A DNA stretch of 64,000 nt, taken from positions 124,001-188,000 of the forward strand of contig NZ_WUEK01000003.1 of NCBI RefSeq assembly GCF_009823805.1, given 5' to 3'. The stretch is from Nocardioides flavescens (GTDB taxonomy: Bacteria > Actinomycetota > Actinomycetes > Propionibacteriales > Nocardioidaceae). The first letter of the stretch is position 1, and each line of letters begins with the position of its first letter. Position numbers and translations under genes: made by a program. The notes beneath the pieces were generated by a model that saw nothing but the letters and a program-made list of their open reading frames with translations, ran no database searches and was not told the origin of the DNA. Positions 33,914 through 42,825 of the stretch are shown here, in pieces.

Positions 33914-34990
33914 GTGGTGACCGCGACCGTCGCGCGTGCCTTCCACCGGCTGCGGGTGGCCGAGGTGGAGCGGCTGACCGACGACGCGGTGGCGGTCACC
34001 TTCGACGTCCCCGACGCCCTGGCCGCCGAGTTCGCCTTCGTGCCCGGCCAGTCGCTGACGATCCGGCGTCCGGGCGTCGACGGGGTCGAGCAGCGGCGGC
34101 AGTACTCCATCTGCGCCCCCGCGGGGACCCGTCCCCGGGTCGGCGTCCGCGAGGTGCCCGACGGGGTCGTCTCCTCGTGGCTCGTGCGTGGGCTGCGCGA
34201 AGGCGACGAGGTCGAGGTGCAGCGTCCGAGCGGGCGGTTCTGCCCCGACCCGGCGCTGCTCGAGGGCGGTCGGCACCTGTGCATCGCCGCCGGTTCCGGC
34301 ATCACCCCGACCCTGTCGGTCGCCGCGAGCGCACTGGCGTCCGGGGGGCACGTCGCCCTGCTCTACGGCAACCGGACGAGCGCGTCGGTGATGTTCGCCG
34401 AGGAGCTCGCCGACCTCAAGAACCGCCACGGCACCCGGCTCCAGCTGGTGCACGTGCTGTCGCGGGAGCCGCGCGACGTCGAGCTGTTCTCGGGACGGCT
34501 CGACGCCGCGCGGCTGCGCCGCCTGCTCACGAGCGTCACCCCCGCGGCGGCGTACGACCACGTCTGGCTGTGCGGTCCCCACGCGATGGTGACCGACGCC
34601 CGGGCGGTGCTCGCCGAGCTCGGCGTGCCCGAGGAGCGCGTGCACCTCGAGCTGTTCCACGTCGACGAGCCGCCGCCGCAGCCGCGGCGCGACGCTGCCG
34701 TGCCCGCGGGCGCCACCACCCGGGTGACGGTGGTGCTCGACGGGGTGCGCACCACCGCGGCGCTGCCGCGCGACCGCACCGTGCTCGACGGGGCGATGGG
34801 CGTGCGCGCCGACCTGCCGTTCGCGTGCAAGGGCGGAGTGTGCGGCACCTGCCGGGCGCGCGTGGTCGAGGGCGCGGTCGACATGCGCCGCAACCACGCG
34901 CTCGACCCCGCCGAGGTCGAGGCCGGGGCCGTGCTGACGTGCCAGTCGTTCCCCGTCGGCGACGCGGTCACCGTCGACTTCGACGCCTAG
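33914..34990 (+). CDS. paaE: PaaE, phenylacetyl-CoA epoxidase reductase
   Basis: The reductase (358 residues) passes electrons from NADPH through FAD and a [2Fe-2S] cluster to the diiron site of PaaA. Visible: FAD motif RRQYSICA, NAD(P) motif GSGITPTLS and CGPHAMV, then a C-terminal plant-type ferredoxin domain with CKGGVCGTC and the distal Cys in VLTCQSFP. Start GTG at 33914, one base after the paaD stop and six after AAGGAGG; 33917 is also possible. The TAG stop is one arm of a palindrome shared with the convergent TetR gene. Confidence 0.95.
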   Translation: MVTATVARAFHRLRVAEVERLTDDAVAVTFDVPDALAAEFAFVPGQSLTIRRPGVDGVEQRRQYSICAPAGTRPRVGVREVPDGVVSSWLVRGLREGDEVEVQRPSGRFCPDPALLEGGRHLCIAAGSGITPTLSVAASALASGGHVALLYGNRTSASVMFAEELADLKNRHGTRLQLVHVLSREPRDVELFSGRLDAARLRRLLTSVTPAAAYDHVWLCGPHAMVTDARAVLAELGVPEERVHLELFHVDEPPPQPRRDAAVPAGATTRVTVVLDGVRTTAALPRDRTVLDGAMGVRADLPFACKGGVCGTCRARVVEGAVDMRRNHALDPAEVEAGAVLTCQSFPVGDAVTVDFDA

Positions 34991-35003
34991 GAGCAGCCTC
35001 CTA
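34988..35003. terminator. Palindrome made of the stop codons of paaE and the TetR gene
   Basis: TAGGAG-cagc-CTCCTA. The first three bases are the paaE TAG stop; the last three are the TAG stop of the convergent gene. A six-bp stem is short, so termination strength is doubtful. Confidence 0.45.
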
Positions 35004-35618
35004 AGACGGTTCAGGCGTCTGGGCGTCGAGGCCCTCGAACGTCAGGGTGACCACCGTGTCGGCCAGCGTGTCGGCGTCGAGGCTCCCGGTGGCGGCATAC
35101 CACTCCACCAGCGAGTTGACCATGCCGAAGACGAGCCGGCTGACCAGCTCGGGATCGAGGTCCGAGCGGAGCGTGCCCTCGTCCCGGGCCGCAGCGACCA
35201 GGGCGGCCAGCTCCGCGTCGATGCGCCGGCGACGGCGCAGGGCGTCGCGCTCGGTCGGGGAGTTGCCGTGCACGCGCAGTAGCAGGGTCACCGCGGGCTG
35301 TCGCTCGACGAGCACCTCGACCGAGCGGCGCACGACACGGCGCAGCCGCTCGTGGGCCGCACCGTCCTGCTCGCGGGACTCGACGAGCGCGTCCTCCAGC
35401 CCGCCGAGCGCGCTGTCGAGCGCCTCGGCGAGCAGCGACTCCTTGGACTCCACGTGGTGGTAGACCGCGGACTTGGTCACGCCCAGCTCGGCGGCCAGGT
35501 CGCCGACCGAGGTCGCGTCGTAGCCCTTGCGGTTGAACAGCGCGATCGCCGCCGCCACGACCGCGGCCCGGTCGTGGCCGGGCCGCCCCCGCCGCGCCGG
35601 CGCTGTGTCCTCCACCAC
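35001..35618 (-). CDS. paaR: TetR-family regulator, probable PaaR
   Basis: The 205-residue repressor has an N-terminal helix-turn-helix (about 20-66: AAIALFNRKGYDATSVGDLAAELGVTKSAVYHHV) and a helical ligand domain. TetR regulators at paa loci in actinobacteria and Thermus (PaaR) are released from DNA by phenylacetyl-CoA. Convergent position at the end of paaABCDE and the palindrome at 31230 fit that role; identity is by context. GTG start (35618 or 35615). Confidence 0.85.
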   Translation of the reverse strand: MVEDTAPARRGRPGHDRAAVVAAAIALFNRKGYDATSVGDLAAELGVTKSAVYHHVESKESLLAEALDSALGGLEDALVESREQDGAAHERLRRVVRRSVEVLVERQPAVTLLLRVHGNSPTERDALRRRRRIDAELAALVAAARDEGTLRSDLDPELVSRLVFGMVNSLVEWYAATGSLDADTLADTVVTLTFEGLDAQTPEPS

Positions 35619-35688
35619 GGCTCGAGCCTAGGGTGAGTCGCCCACGCCCCGCCGTACGTCAAAATGAGCCTGACCGAGGGGTGGTGGG

Positions 35689-36054
35689 GTGTCGTACGTC
35701 GTGGTGGTGGTCGACCTGGTGCCCGTCGAGGGCCGTCGGGAGGAGCTCGTCGACCAGTTGCGGCGCAACTCCGAGCGGGTGCTCGCCCTGCGCGTCGGCT
35801 GCCGTTCGTACTTCATCGACGACCGGGGTCCCGACGGGCCCGTGGTGGTGCTGACGAAGTGGGACAGCGAGGCGGCCCTGCGCCGCCACCTGGCCGGCCC
35901 GACCGCCGCGGAGGTCGTCGACTCGCTGGTGGGGCTCCTCGCGACACCGATGGTGCCGCGGATCGTGGCGGCGCGAGACACGCCGCACGTCCCCGCTACG
36001 ACGCCCCGCGCCAGTCGACGGCCGCGACCAGGTGCGAGCCCGACAGGCCCTTGA
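35689..36054 (+). CDS. Antibiotic-biosynthesis-monooxygenase-like protein
   Basis: The first 85 residues of the 121-residue product form a dimeric alpha/beta-barrel (ABM/quinol monooxygenase-like) domain: VVVVVDLVPVEGRREELVDQLRRNSERVL ... GCRSYFIDD ... VVLTKWDSEAALRRHLAGP, split by loops. The remaining tail is Arg/Pro-rich and overlaps the convergent cyclase gene by 59 bp, so it is probably unstructured. Substrate unknown. It is divergent from the TetR gene, so it may share the same regulator. Confidence 0.75.
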   Translation: MSYVVVVVDLVPVEGRREELVDQLRRNSERVLALRVGCRSYFIDDRGPDGPVVVLTKWDSEAALRRHLAGPTAAEVVDSLVGLLATPMVPRIVAARDTPHVPATTPRASRRPRPGASPTGP

Positions 36055-36832
36055 GCCGCACCTCGCGCTCGTCGACCAGGGCCAGGTCCGGGCAGTCCTC
36101 GATGGCCGCGGCCACGGTGTCGCTGACGAGGATCTCGCCGCCCTCGGCCAGGGCGGCCACGCGCGCCGCCTGTGCGACGTTGCGACCGAAGATGTCGTTG
36201 TCGCGGTGCACGACGTCGCCGTGGTGGATGCCGATGCGGACGAGCACCGCGGCCCGGCCCCCGCGGCGACCCTTCTCGAACGCCTCCTGCACCGCCACCG
36301 CCGCGCGGACGGCGGCCTCGGGCCGGGCGAACGCCGCCATGAACCCGTCGCCCTGCGTCTTGACGACGTGGCCGCCGTGCCGCTCGATCGCCGAGCGGAG
36401 CGCCGCGTCGTGGCGCGCCAGCAGCCGCACCCACTCGCGGTCGCCGAGCCGCTCGTTGAGCTCGGTCGAGCCCTCGATGTCGGAGAACAGGATCGAGACG
36501 CTGCCGTCCTCACCGGCCAGCAGGCGCAGCGCCGGCCGCTCGACCTGGGCCCACCCGGCGAGGTCCTCGATCGAGGAGCGCAGGGCGCCCCCGATCCCCT
36601 TCTCGCGCACCAGCGCCGCGGTCTCCCAGACCGCCTTCACGGCCTCCTCGGGCTTGGGCACGAGGCGTCTCGGACGCCGCGTGCGCCCGGTGCGGTCGCG
36701 CGCCGCCGCGAGCTCCTGACGGGTGCGGGCCAGGCGACCGCGGGTCACCAGCCACAGCGTCAGGAACGTCCCCACCAGCGCCGCCTCGACGCAGACCGCG
36801 ACGACGAACAGCGCGACCCCCGTCGTACCCAC
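35996..36832 (-). CDS. Membrane-anchored class III adenylate cyclase
   Basis: The 278-residue protein has one N-terminal TM helix (about 5-27), a basic helical linker and a C-terminal class III cyclase domain (about 105-275). Visible are the metal-binding Asp in SILFSDIEGSTELNERLGD, the second Asp in TQGDGFMAAF and GIHHGDVVHRDNDIFGRNVAQAARV. It should make cAMP from ATP in the cytoplasm. I chose GTG at 36832, because the longer upstream frame runs through a family C repeat. No cAMP receptor gene is nearby. Confidence 0.88.
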   Translation of the reverse strand: MGTTGVALFVVAVCVEAALVGTFLTLWLVTRGRLARTRQELAAARDRTGRTRRPRRLVPKPEEAVKAVWETAALVREKGIGGALRSSIEDLAGWAQVERPALRLLAGEDGSVSILFSDIEGSTELNERLGDREWVRLLARHDAALRSAIERHGGHVVKTQGDGFMAAFARPEAAVRAAVAVQEAFEKGRRGGRAAVLVRIGIHHGDVVHRDNDIFGRNVAQAARVAALAEGGEILVSDTVAAAIEDCPDLALVDEREVRLKGLSGSHLVAAVDWRGAS

Positions 36833-36856
36833 CTCGTCATGCTGGCAGATCGGGCC

Positions 36857-36950
36857 GTGGTCTCGAGACAGGACTTCGTCCTGCCTCGACCACCGCGTGA
36901 TCCACGAGCCGTTGGCGAGGAGGTCGTGCAACGGCCGTCTCGAAACCACC
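36857..36950. repeat. Family C modular palindromic element, copy 4
   Basis: Half-unit one GTGGTCTCGAGAC, AGGAC-ttc-GTCCT, GCCTCGACCACC; half-unit two inverted ends CGTCTCGAAACCACC with a diverged inner stem (GGCCGT-tgc-ACGACC). It occupies the divergent promoter region between the cyclase and the MFS transporter, unlike most copies, which follow genes. Confidence 0.8.
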
Positions 36951-36984
36951 CCGAGGTGGGCGCGGAGGCGTCACCTAGCCTCGG

Positions 36985-38373
36985 GTGGTGACGACGTCCC
37001 TGCTCTCGGCGCGCTACCGCTGGGCGACGATCGGCACGGTCGGGCTGGTGTTCCTCGGGGCGTTCGAGTCGCTGGCGGTCACGACGATCATGCCGACGGT
37101 GAGCGCCGAGCTCGACGGCCGGTCGTGGTACTCCGCTGCCTTCTCGGCCACCCTCGCCGCGAGCGTCGTCGGCATGGTCGCGGGCGGGCTCTGGGCTGAC
37201 CGGAGCGGTCCCCGCCGCCCGTTGCTCGGCGCCGTCGCCGTCTTCGCGACGGGGCTGCTGCTCGCCGGGCTGGCGCCGGGCATCGAGCTGTTCGTGCTGG
37301 CGAGGTTCGCCCAGGGACTGGGCTCGGGCGCGATGGTGGTGTCGCTGTACGTCGTGGTCGCGCGTCTCTACGCCCCCGTCGACCACCCGCGCATCTTCGG
37401 GGCGTTCGCAGCGGCGTGGGTGATCCCCTCGATGGTGGGTCCCTCGGTCGCGGGGGTGGTCGCCGACACCGTCGGCTGGCGCTGGGTCTTCCTCGGGGTG
37501 GTCGTGCTCGCGCTGGCTGCCCTGGCCGCGGTGCTGCCCGCGCTGCGCCGCTTCGAGGACGCGCCGGAGCCGGCCGCCGCCGCGACGGGGGCCCGGCTGC
37601 TGCTCGCCGTCGTCGTCGCCCTCGCCGTCGTCGGACTCGACCGGGCCGGGCGCGCGCCCGGCGTGACGGCGTACGTCGGGGCGGGGCTGACGCTGCTCGT
37701 CGTCGTCCTCGCGGTGCGCCCGCTGCTGCCGCCCGGCACCCTGGTCGCGCGCCGCGGGCTGCCGTCGGTGATCGCTCTGCGCGGGGTCATCGCGGCGACG
37801 TTCTTCTCCACCGAGATCTACCTGCCCTACCTCCTCCAGCAGCACTACGACCTGCCGACCTGGCTGTCGGGGATCACGCTCACCGTCGGGGCGATCGGGT
37901 GGGCCGCCGCCTCGCAGCTCCAGGCGCGGCTCGGCGCGCGCCTGGAGCACGTCCGGGCGCTCGAGCTCGGATCGGTGCTGCTGTGGGCGGGCATCGCGGG
38001 CGAGCTGGTCGCCGCCTGGGCGCACCTCACGCCGTGGCTCGTGGTCGCCGCGTGGGTGCTGGCGGGTGCGGGGATGGGGCTGATGTACCCCCGCATCAGC
38101 GCGCTGGTGCTCGCCGCGTCGACCCCGGCCGACCAGGGGGCGCACACGTCGGCGATGTCGATCGCCGACGCCGTCGGCGGCTCGACCGCGGTCGCGGTGA
38201 CGGGGCTGCTGTTCGCGGCCGTCGGCACCGAGGCCGAGTGGGCGCCGTTCGCGGCCGTCTTCGCCGCGACGACCGTCGTCGGCGGCGTGAGCGTGGTGGT
38301 CGCCCGCCGCGCCCGGGTCGCCGGGACGGGTCAGCGACCGTCGAGGGCGGCGACCTCCGCGCCGGCGACGTAG
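36985..38373 (+). CDS. MFS transporter
   Basis: Integral membrane protein of 462 residues with 12 to 14 hydrophobic segments. It shows the loop 2-3 motif GLWADRSGPRRP and the TM4-5 region ARFAQGLGSGAMVVSLYVVVARLYAP of drug:proton antiporters. The substrate is unknown. Two GTG starts are adjacent (36985, 36988). The last 14 codons overlap the convergent 171-codon gene. A family C palindrome lies in its upstream region. Confidence 0.88.
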   Translation: MVTTSLLSARYRWATIGTVGLVFLGAFESLAVTTIMPTVSAELDGRSWYSAAFSATLAASVVGMVAGGLWADRSGPRRPLLGAVAVFATGLLLAGLAPGIELFVLARFAQGLGSGAMVVSLYVVVARLYAPVDHPRIFGAFAAAWVIPSMVGPSVAGVVADTVGWRWVFLGVVVLALAALAAVLPALRRFEDAPEPAAAATGARLLLAVVVALAVVGLDRAGRAPGVTAYVGAGLTLLVVVLAVRPLLPPGTLVARRGLPSVIALRGVIAATFFSTEIYLPYLLQQHYDLPTWLSGITLTVGAIGWAAASQLQARLGARLEHVRALELGSVLLWAGIAGELVAAWAHLTPWLVVAAWVLAGAGMGLMYPRISALVLAASTPADQGAHTSAMSIADAVGGSTAVAVTGLLFAAVGTEAEWAPFAAVFAATTVVGGVSVVVARRARVAGTGQRPSRAATSAPAT

Positions 38374-38846
38374 CGCACGAACCAGTCCGTGCTGCCGGCC
38401 GAGACCGACTCCACGACGCCGCGCCGCACGCGGGCGGTCACGGTGGGGTGGCCCGGGTCGTCGCCGCCGAGCAGCCGTCGGCGTCGCTCGTCGTTCTCCC
38501 GGGCGACCGCGACGTCGATGCGGCCCGAGCCGCCGTGGGAGCCCACCGCCGTGATCGAGGCGAAGCGGTCCTGCTCGAGCCCCACGAGCAGGACGGAGCG
38601 GTCGGCACTGGTCGAGAAGCCGGAGCGGGTGCGCCGCAGCCGCTCTGCGGTCAGACCCAGCAGCGGCAGCAGGTAGCCCAGGACGTCCTCGACCTCGCCC
38701 TCGGCGAACCAGGTCGTGCTGAGCGGCGCCATGAAGGCGCGGTGCGCCACCTGGCGCGGATGACGCGGGTGCAGGCCCGGATCGACGATGCGGAGAGCAG
38801 GTCCCGTCTGGACGCTGCGGATGCGGAAAGACTGCGCTGACGACAC
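38331..38846 (-). CDS. Hypothetical protein
   Basis: The 171-residue product has an alpha/beta pattern with no signal peptide or membrane segment. The only distinctive features are VEDVLGYLLPLLGLTAERLRRT, a GSHGGSGRID loop and a DERRRRLLGG turn. I recognise no family. GTG start. It overlaps the 3' end of the MFS gene by 43 bp. The 152 bases upstream of it, before the next gene, show no clear repeat. Confidence 0.55.
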   Translation of the reverse strand: MSSAQSFRIRSVQTGPALRIVDPGLHPRHPRQVAHRAFMAPLSTTWFAEGEVEDVLGYLLPLLGLTAERLRRTRSGFSTSADRSVLLVGLEQDRFASITAVGSHGGSGRIDVAVARENDERRRRLLGGDDPGHPTVTARVRRGVVESVSAGSTDWFVRYVAGAEVAALDGR

Positions 38847-38998
38847 GTCGACCCCCTGGTATCGAAGCCCCCCGCCTCCTCTGCCAACGGTAGGACGGCA
38901 CCGCGGCCGTCTTCCGTGGACTTCCTCGAATCCACCCGTTCGGGTGAGGTTCCGAACCGCGGGGGGCCCGTCTTGGGCGGACCTGCCATGCTCTCGGC

Positions 38999-39490
38999 AT
39001 GAAGGGTGCGGCCAAGCGGGTCGGCGTCGAGGTCGTCGGCTGGTTGCTCGTCGTCGCGGGCATCGCCGCGCTGATCCTGCCGGGGCCGGGGCTGCTCATG
39101 CTCGCGGGTGGGCTGGTCGTGCTCAGCCAGCAGTACGAGTGGGCCGAGCGCCGCGTCGAGCCGATCAAGCGCGAGGCGCTCAAGGGCGCCGCCAACTCCG
39201 TCGAGACCTGGCCCCGCATCGTCGCGACGTGCCTCGGGATCGTGCTGCTCGTGGCCGCCGGCGTGCTGTGGTACGTCCGGCCCGCGATGCCGGAGTGGTA
39301 CCCCCTCTCCGAGCGCTGGTGGCTGCCGGGCGGCAAGGCCACCGCGATCACGCAGTTCGCCTCCGCCGTGGTGGCGGTGGGCCTGCTGATCTGGTCCTAC
39401 CGGCGCTTCCACGGCAAGCCCGAGGAGATCCGTCGCATCGAGCAGCAGGCCGACGCCGACGACGACCGCGAGGGCTTCTTCGGCCGCTGA
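38999..39490 (+). CDS. PGPGW-type transmembrane protein
   Basis: The 163-residue protein has the actinobacterial PGPGW/TIGR02611-like motif (ALILPGPGLLMLAGGLVVLSQQYEWAERR, split by the turn after PGPG). TM segments lie at about 9-28, 29-45, 76-94 and 115-135, and a charged cytoplasmic tail ends DDREGFFGR. Function unknown. No clear ribosome-binding site precedes the ATG, so the message may be leaderless. It is directly upstream of recC. Confidence 0.8.
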   Translation: MKGAAKRVGVEVVGWLLVVAGIAALILPGPGLLMLAGGLVVLSQQYEWAERRVEPIKREALKGAANSVETWPRIVATCLGIVLLVAAGVLWYVRPAMPEWYPLSERWWLPGGKATAITQFASAVVAVGLLIWSYRRFHGKPEEIRRIEQQADADDDREGFFGR

Positions 39491-39534
39491 GCCGCGATCG
39501 GTGAGTGTCGGCGGCGCCGCATAGGGTCGGCGCC

Positions 39535-42500
39535 GTGGTGCTGCACCTCCACCGCGCCCCGCGGACCGACCTCCTCGCCGACGCCCTCGGCGAGCTGCTG
39601 TCGAGCCCGCAGGCCGACCCGTTCGAGCGCGAGCTGGTGCTGGTCTCCGCGCGTGGGATGGAGCGGTGGCTGAGCCAGCGGCTGAGCCACCGCCTCGGCA
39701 CGAGCCCGGGCCGCGCCGACGGCGTGACGGCGGGCGTCGACTTCCGATCGCCCCGCTCCCTGGTCGCCGAGCTCACCGGCACCGGCGACGACGACCCGTG
39801 GGGTGCCGACCGGCTGGCCTGGCCGGTGCTCGCCGTCCTCGACCGCTGCCTCGACGAGCCCTGGGCCGGCACGCTCGCTCGCCACCTCGGCCACCTCGAC
39901 ACCGGGGACGAGGCGGAGTTCCGCCGCGCCCGGCGCTACGCCGTCGCGCGCCGCCTCGCGGGGCTGTTCGCGGCGTACGCCGCCCAGCGGCCGCAGGTGC
40001 TCGCCGACTGGTCGGAGGGTGGTTCGGGCGACGGGATCGGCGGCGTGGTCGACGCCGACCTCGCCTGGCAGCCCCACCTGTGGCGGGCCGTCGCGGCGGA
40101 GGCGACCGCGTCGGGTGTGGCGGAGCTGCCCCACGAGCGGCACGCCTCGACGCTGCACCGGCTGGCCGAGGGCCCGAGCGTCCTGCCGGAGAGGGTCTCG
40201 CTGTTCGGTCACACGCGCCTGCCGCGCACCGAGATCGAGCTCCTCCTCGCCCTCGCGGGCCACCACGAGCTGCACCTGTGGCTCCCGCACCCCAGCGACG
40301 CGCTGTGGCGGCGCCTGCGCGACCTGCGGGACCCGGTCCCGCGGCACGACGACCTGAGCCACCGCCGCGTCGGCCACCCGCTGCTCGCCTCGCTCGGGCG
40401 TGACCAGCGCGAGCTCGAGCGGGGCCTCGGCGAGCTCACCGGGGGCGTCGCGGTGGACGAGGCCGTCGGCCCCGAGCCCGAGGTGCGGGCGACCCTGCTC
40501 GGCTGGCTCCAGTCCGACCTCCGGGCCGACGAGGTCCGACCCGCCGGTCGACGGCTCGCCGGGGACGACCGCAGCGTGCAGGTGCACGCCTGCCACGGCC
40601 CGGCTCGTCAGGTGCAGGTGCTGCGGGAGGTGCTCCTCGGACTCCTGCAGGACGACCCGACCCTCGAGCCGCGCGACGTGCTCGTCATGTGTCCCGACGT
40701 CGAGCGCTACGCCCCCCTCGTCTCGGCGGCGTTCGGTCTCGGCGACGTCATCAGCGGCAGCCACCCGGCGCACCGGCTGCGGGTGCAGCTGGCCGACCGC
40801 GGGCTGGCGGGCACCAACCCGCTCCTCGAGGTCGCCTCGCGGCTGCTCGACCTCGGCGGCGGCCGGGCGAGCGCGAGCGACGTGCTCGACCTCGTGCAGT
40901 CCGGGCCCGTCCGACACCGGTTCGCGCTGACCGACGACGACCTCGACACGCTGACGACGTGGGTCCGGGAGGCCGGCGTGCGGTGGGGGTTCGACGCGGC
41001 CCACCGTGAGCCGTTCGGCCTGCGCTACCTGCAGAACACCTGGCGCTTCGGCCTCGACCGCGTGCTCGTCGGCGTGGCGCTCTCCGACGACTCGCGCGGC
41101 TGGCTCGGCACCGCACTGCCGCTCGACGACGTCGGCTCCCACCGCGTCGAGCTGGCCGGGCGCCTCGCCGAGCTGCTCGACCGGCTCGTCGAGACGACCG
41201 ACCGCCTCAGCGGCACCCGCCCGCTGCGCGAGTGGCTCGCCGCGCTGCAGGACGGCGTGGCCGCGCTGACCTCGGTCTCCCGCGCCGACGCCTGGCAGGT
41301 CGGGCAGCTCCAGCGCGAGCTCGCCCGGGCCACCCGCGACGCCGCCGGCCGCGACGACAGCGCGATGCGTCTCGGCGACGTCCGGGCCCTGCTCGACGAC
41401 CACCTCGCGGCCCGCCCTACCCGGGCCAACTTCCGCGCCGGCAGCCTCACCGTCGCGACCCTCGTGCCGATGCGCTCGGTGCCGCACCGCGTCGTGTGTC
41501 TGCTCGGCCTCGACGACGGCGCCTTCCCCCGCCAGCGCTCCGTCGACGGCGACGACGTGCTCGCGCGCACCCCGGTCACCGGCGAGCGCGACGTCCGTTC
41601 CGAGGACCGGCAGCTGCTCCTCGACGCCGTGGGCTCGGCGACCGAGCGCCTGGTCGTCACCTTCACCGGTCGCGACGCCCACAGCGGTCAGCCGCGCCCG
41701 CCCGCCGTACCCCTCGGCGAGCTGCTCGACGCGCTCGACCGCACCACCGAGGAGCCGGTCCGCAGCCGCGTGGTCGTCGACCACCCGCTGCAGCGCTTCG
41801 ACCCCCGCAACGTCGAGCCGGGCCGGCTCGGCGCGCCCGGGCCCTTCACGTTCGACCCGCAGATGGGGGCCGCCGCCCGCGTCGCGCTCGGCCCGCGGCC
41901 GGCGCCGCCGGATTTCCTGCCCGAGCCGTTGCCGGTCCCGGCGGTGCTCGACGACGTCTCGCTCGCCGAGCTCGTGACCTTCTTCCGCGACCCGGTCAAG
42001 GGCTTCTTCCGGGCCCTGGACCTCACGCTGCCCTGGGACGTCGACGGCGTCAGCGACGCCATGCCCGTCGAGATCGACGCCCTGGAGACCTGGGGCGTGG
42101 GCGACCGGATGCTCGACGACATGCTCCGCCTGGTCCACCCCGACCAGGCCCGCGCGATCGAGTGGCGCCGAGGCGCGCTGCCGCCCGGTCAGCTCGGCTG
42201 GCGCAAGGCGACCGAGGTGCGGGAGACCGCGATGAACCTCGCCCGTGCCGCCCTCACCCACCGCCAGGTCCAGCCGCGGGCACGCGACGTCGACATCGAG
42301 CTGCCCGGCGGGCGCCGCGTGACCGGCACGGTGACCCCGGTCTACGGTGACCGGCTCGTCGCCGTGGGCTACTCCCGCCTCGACGGCAAGCACCTGCTGG
42401 AGTCGTGGGTGCGGCTGCTGGTGCTCGCCGCGGGCCACCCCGAGCACAACTGGACCGCCCTGACGGTCGGCCGGGCGCCGCGCGGGCCGCAGGCCGCCGA

Positions 42501-42825
42501 GCGCCTCCTCGGGCCCGCCGTCGAGGAGCCGCTCGGTCTGCTGCGCGACCTCGTCCAGCTCTACGACGACGGCCGTCGCGCGCCCCTGCCGCTGCCGCTC
42601 AAGACGAGCTTCGCCTGGGCGCAGGCCGTCCACGTCGGCGTCGACCCGTTGCCCGAGGCGCTCAAGAAGTGGCGCTCCGACCGCTACCCGGGGGAGGACG
42701 CCGACCCGGCGGTCGTGCGGGTCTGGGGCGAGCGCACCCCGCTGGAGGAGCTGCTGCCCGCGATGGTGCCGCTCGCCGAGCGCCTGTGGCTGCCGCTGCT
42801 GCGCAGTGAGCGGGGGCCGGTGTGA
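39535..42825 (+). CDS. recC: RecC, exonuclease V gamma subunit
   Basis: Non-catalytic, Chi-recognising subunit of RecBCD (about 1096 residues), used in double-strand-break repair. The N-terminus is typical (VLHLHRAPRTDLLADALGELL ... ARGMERWLSQRLSHRLG). LFGHTRLPRTEIELL and LLGLDDGAFPRQRSVDGDD are conserved, and the degenerate C-terminal nuclease-like domain follows. Start could be GTG 39535 or 39538. GTGA overlap with recB. The RecC-RecB-RecD order in one operon is the common actinobacterial layout. Confidence 0.95.
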   Translation: MVLHLHRAPRTDLLADALGELLSSPQADPFERELVLVSARGMERWLSQRLSHRLGTSPGRADGVTAGVDFRSPRSLVAELTGTGDDDPWGADRLAWPVLAVLDRCLDEPWAGTLARHLGHLDTGDEAEFRRARRYAVARRLAGLFAAYAAQRPQVLADWSEGGSGDGIGGVVDADLAWQPHLWRAVAAEATASGVAELPHERHASTLHRLAEGPSVLPERVSLFGHTRLPRTEIELLLALAGHHELHLWLPHPSDALWRRLRDLRDPVPRHDDLSHRRVGHPLLASLGRDQRELERGLGELTGGVAVDEAVGPEPEVRATLLGWLQSDLRADEVRPAGRRLAGDDRSVQVHACHGPARQVQVLREVLLGLLQDDPTLEPRDVLVMCPDVERYAPLVSAAFGLGDVISGSHPAHRLRVQLADRGLAGTNPLLEVASRLLDLGGGRASASDVLDLVQSGPVRHRFALTDDDLDTLTTWVREAGVRWGFDAAHREPFGLRYLQNTWRFGLDRVLVGVALSDDSRGWLGTALPLDDVGSHRVELAGRLAELLDRLVETTDRLSGTRPLREWLAALQDGVAALTSVSRADAWQVGQLQRELARATRDAAGRDDSAMRLGDVRALLDDHLAARPTRANFRAGSLTVATLVPMRSVPHRVVCLLGLDDGAFPRQRSVDGDDVLARTPVTGERDVRSEDRQLLLDAVGSATERLVVTFTGRDAHSGQPRPPAVPLGELLDALDRTTEEPVRSRVVVDHPLQRFDPRNVEPGRLGAPGPFTFDPQMGAAARVALGPRPAPPDFLPEPLPVPAVLDDVSLAELVTFFRDPVKGFFRALDLTLPWDVDGVSDAMPVEIDALETWGVGDRMLDDMLRLVHPDQARAIEWRRGALPPGQLGWRKATEVRETAMNLARAALTHRQVQPRARDVDIELPGGRRVTGTVTPVYGDRLVAVGYSRLDGKHLLESWVRLLVLAAGHPEHNWTALTVGRAPRGPQAAERLLGPAVEEPLGLLRDLVQLYDDGRRAPLPLPLKTSFAWAQAVHVGVDPLPEALKKWRSDRYPGEDADPAVVRVWGERTPLEELLPAMVPLAERLWLPLLRSERGPV

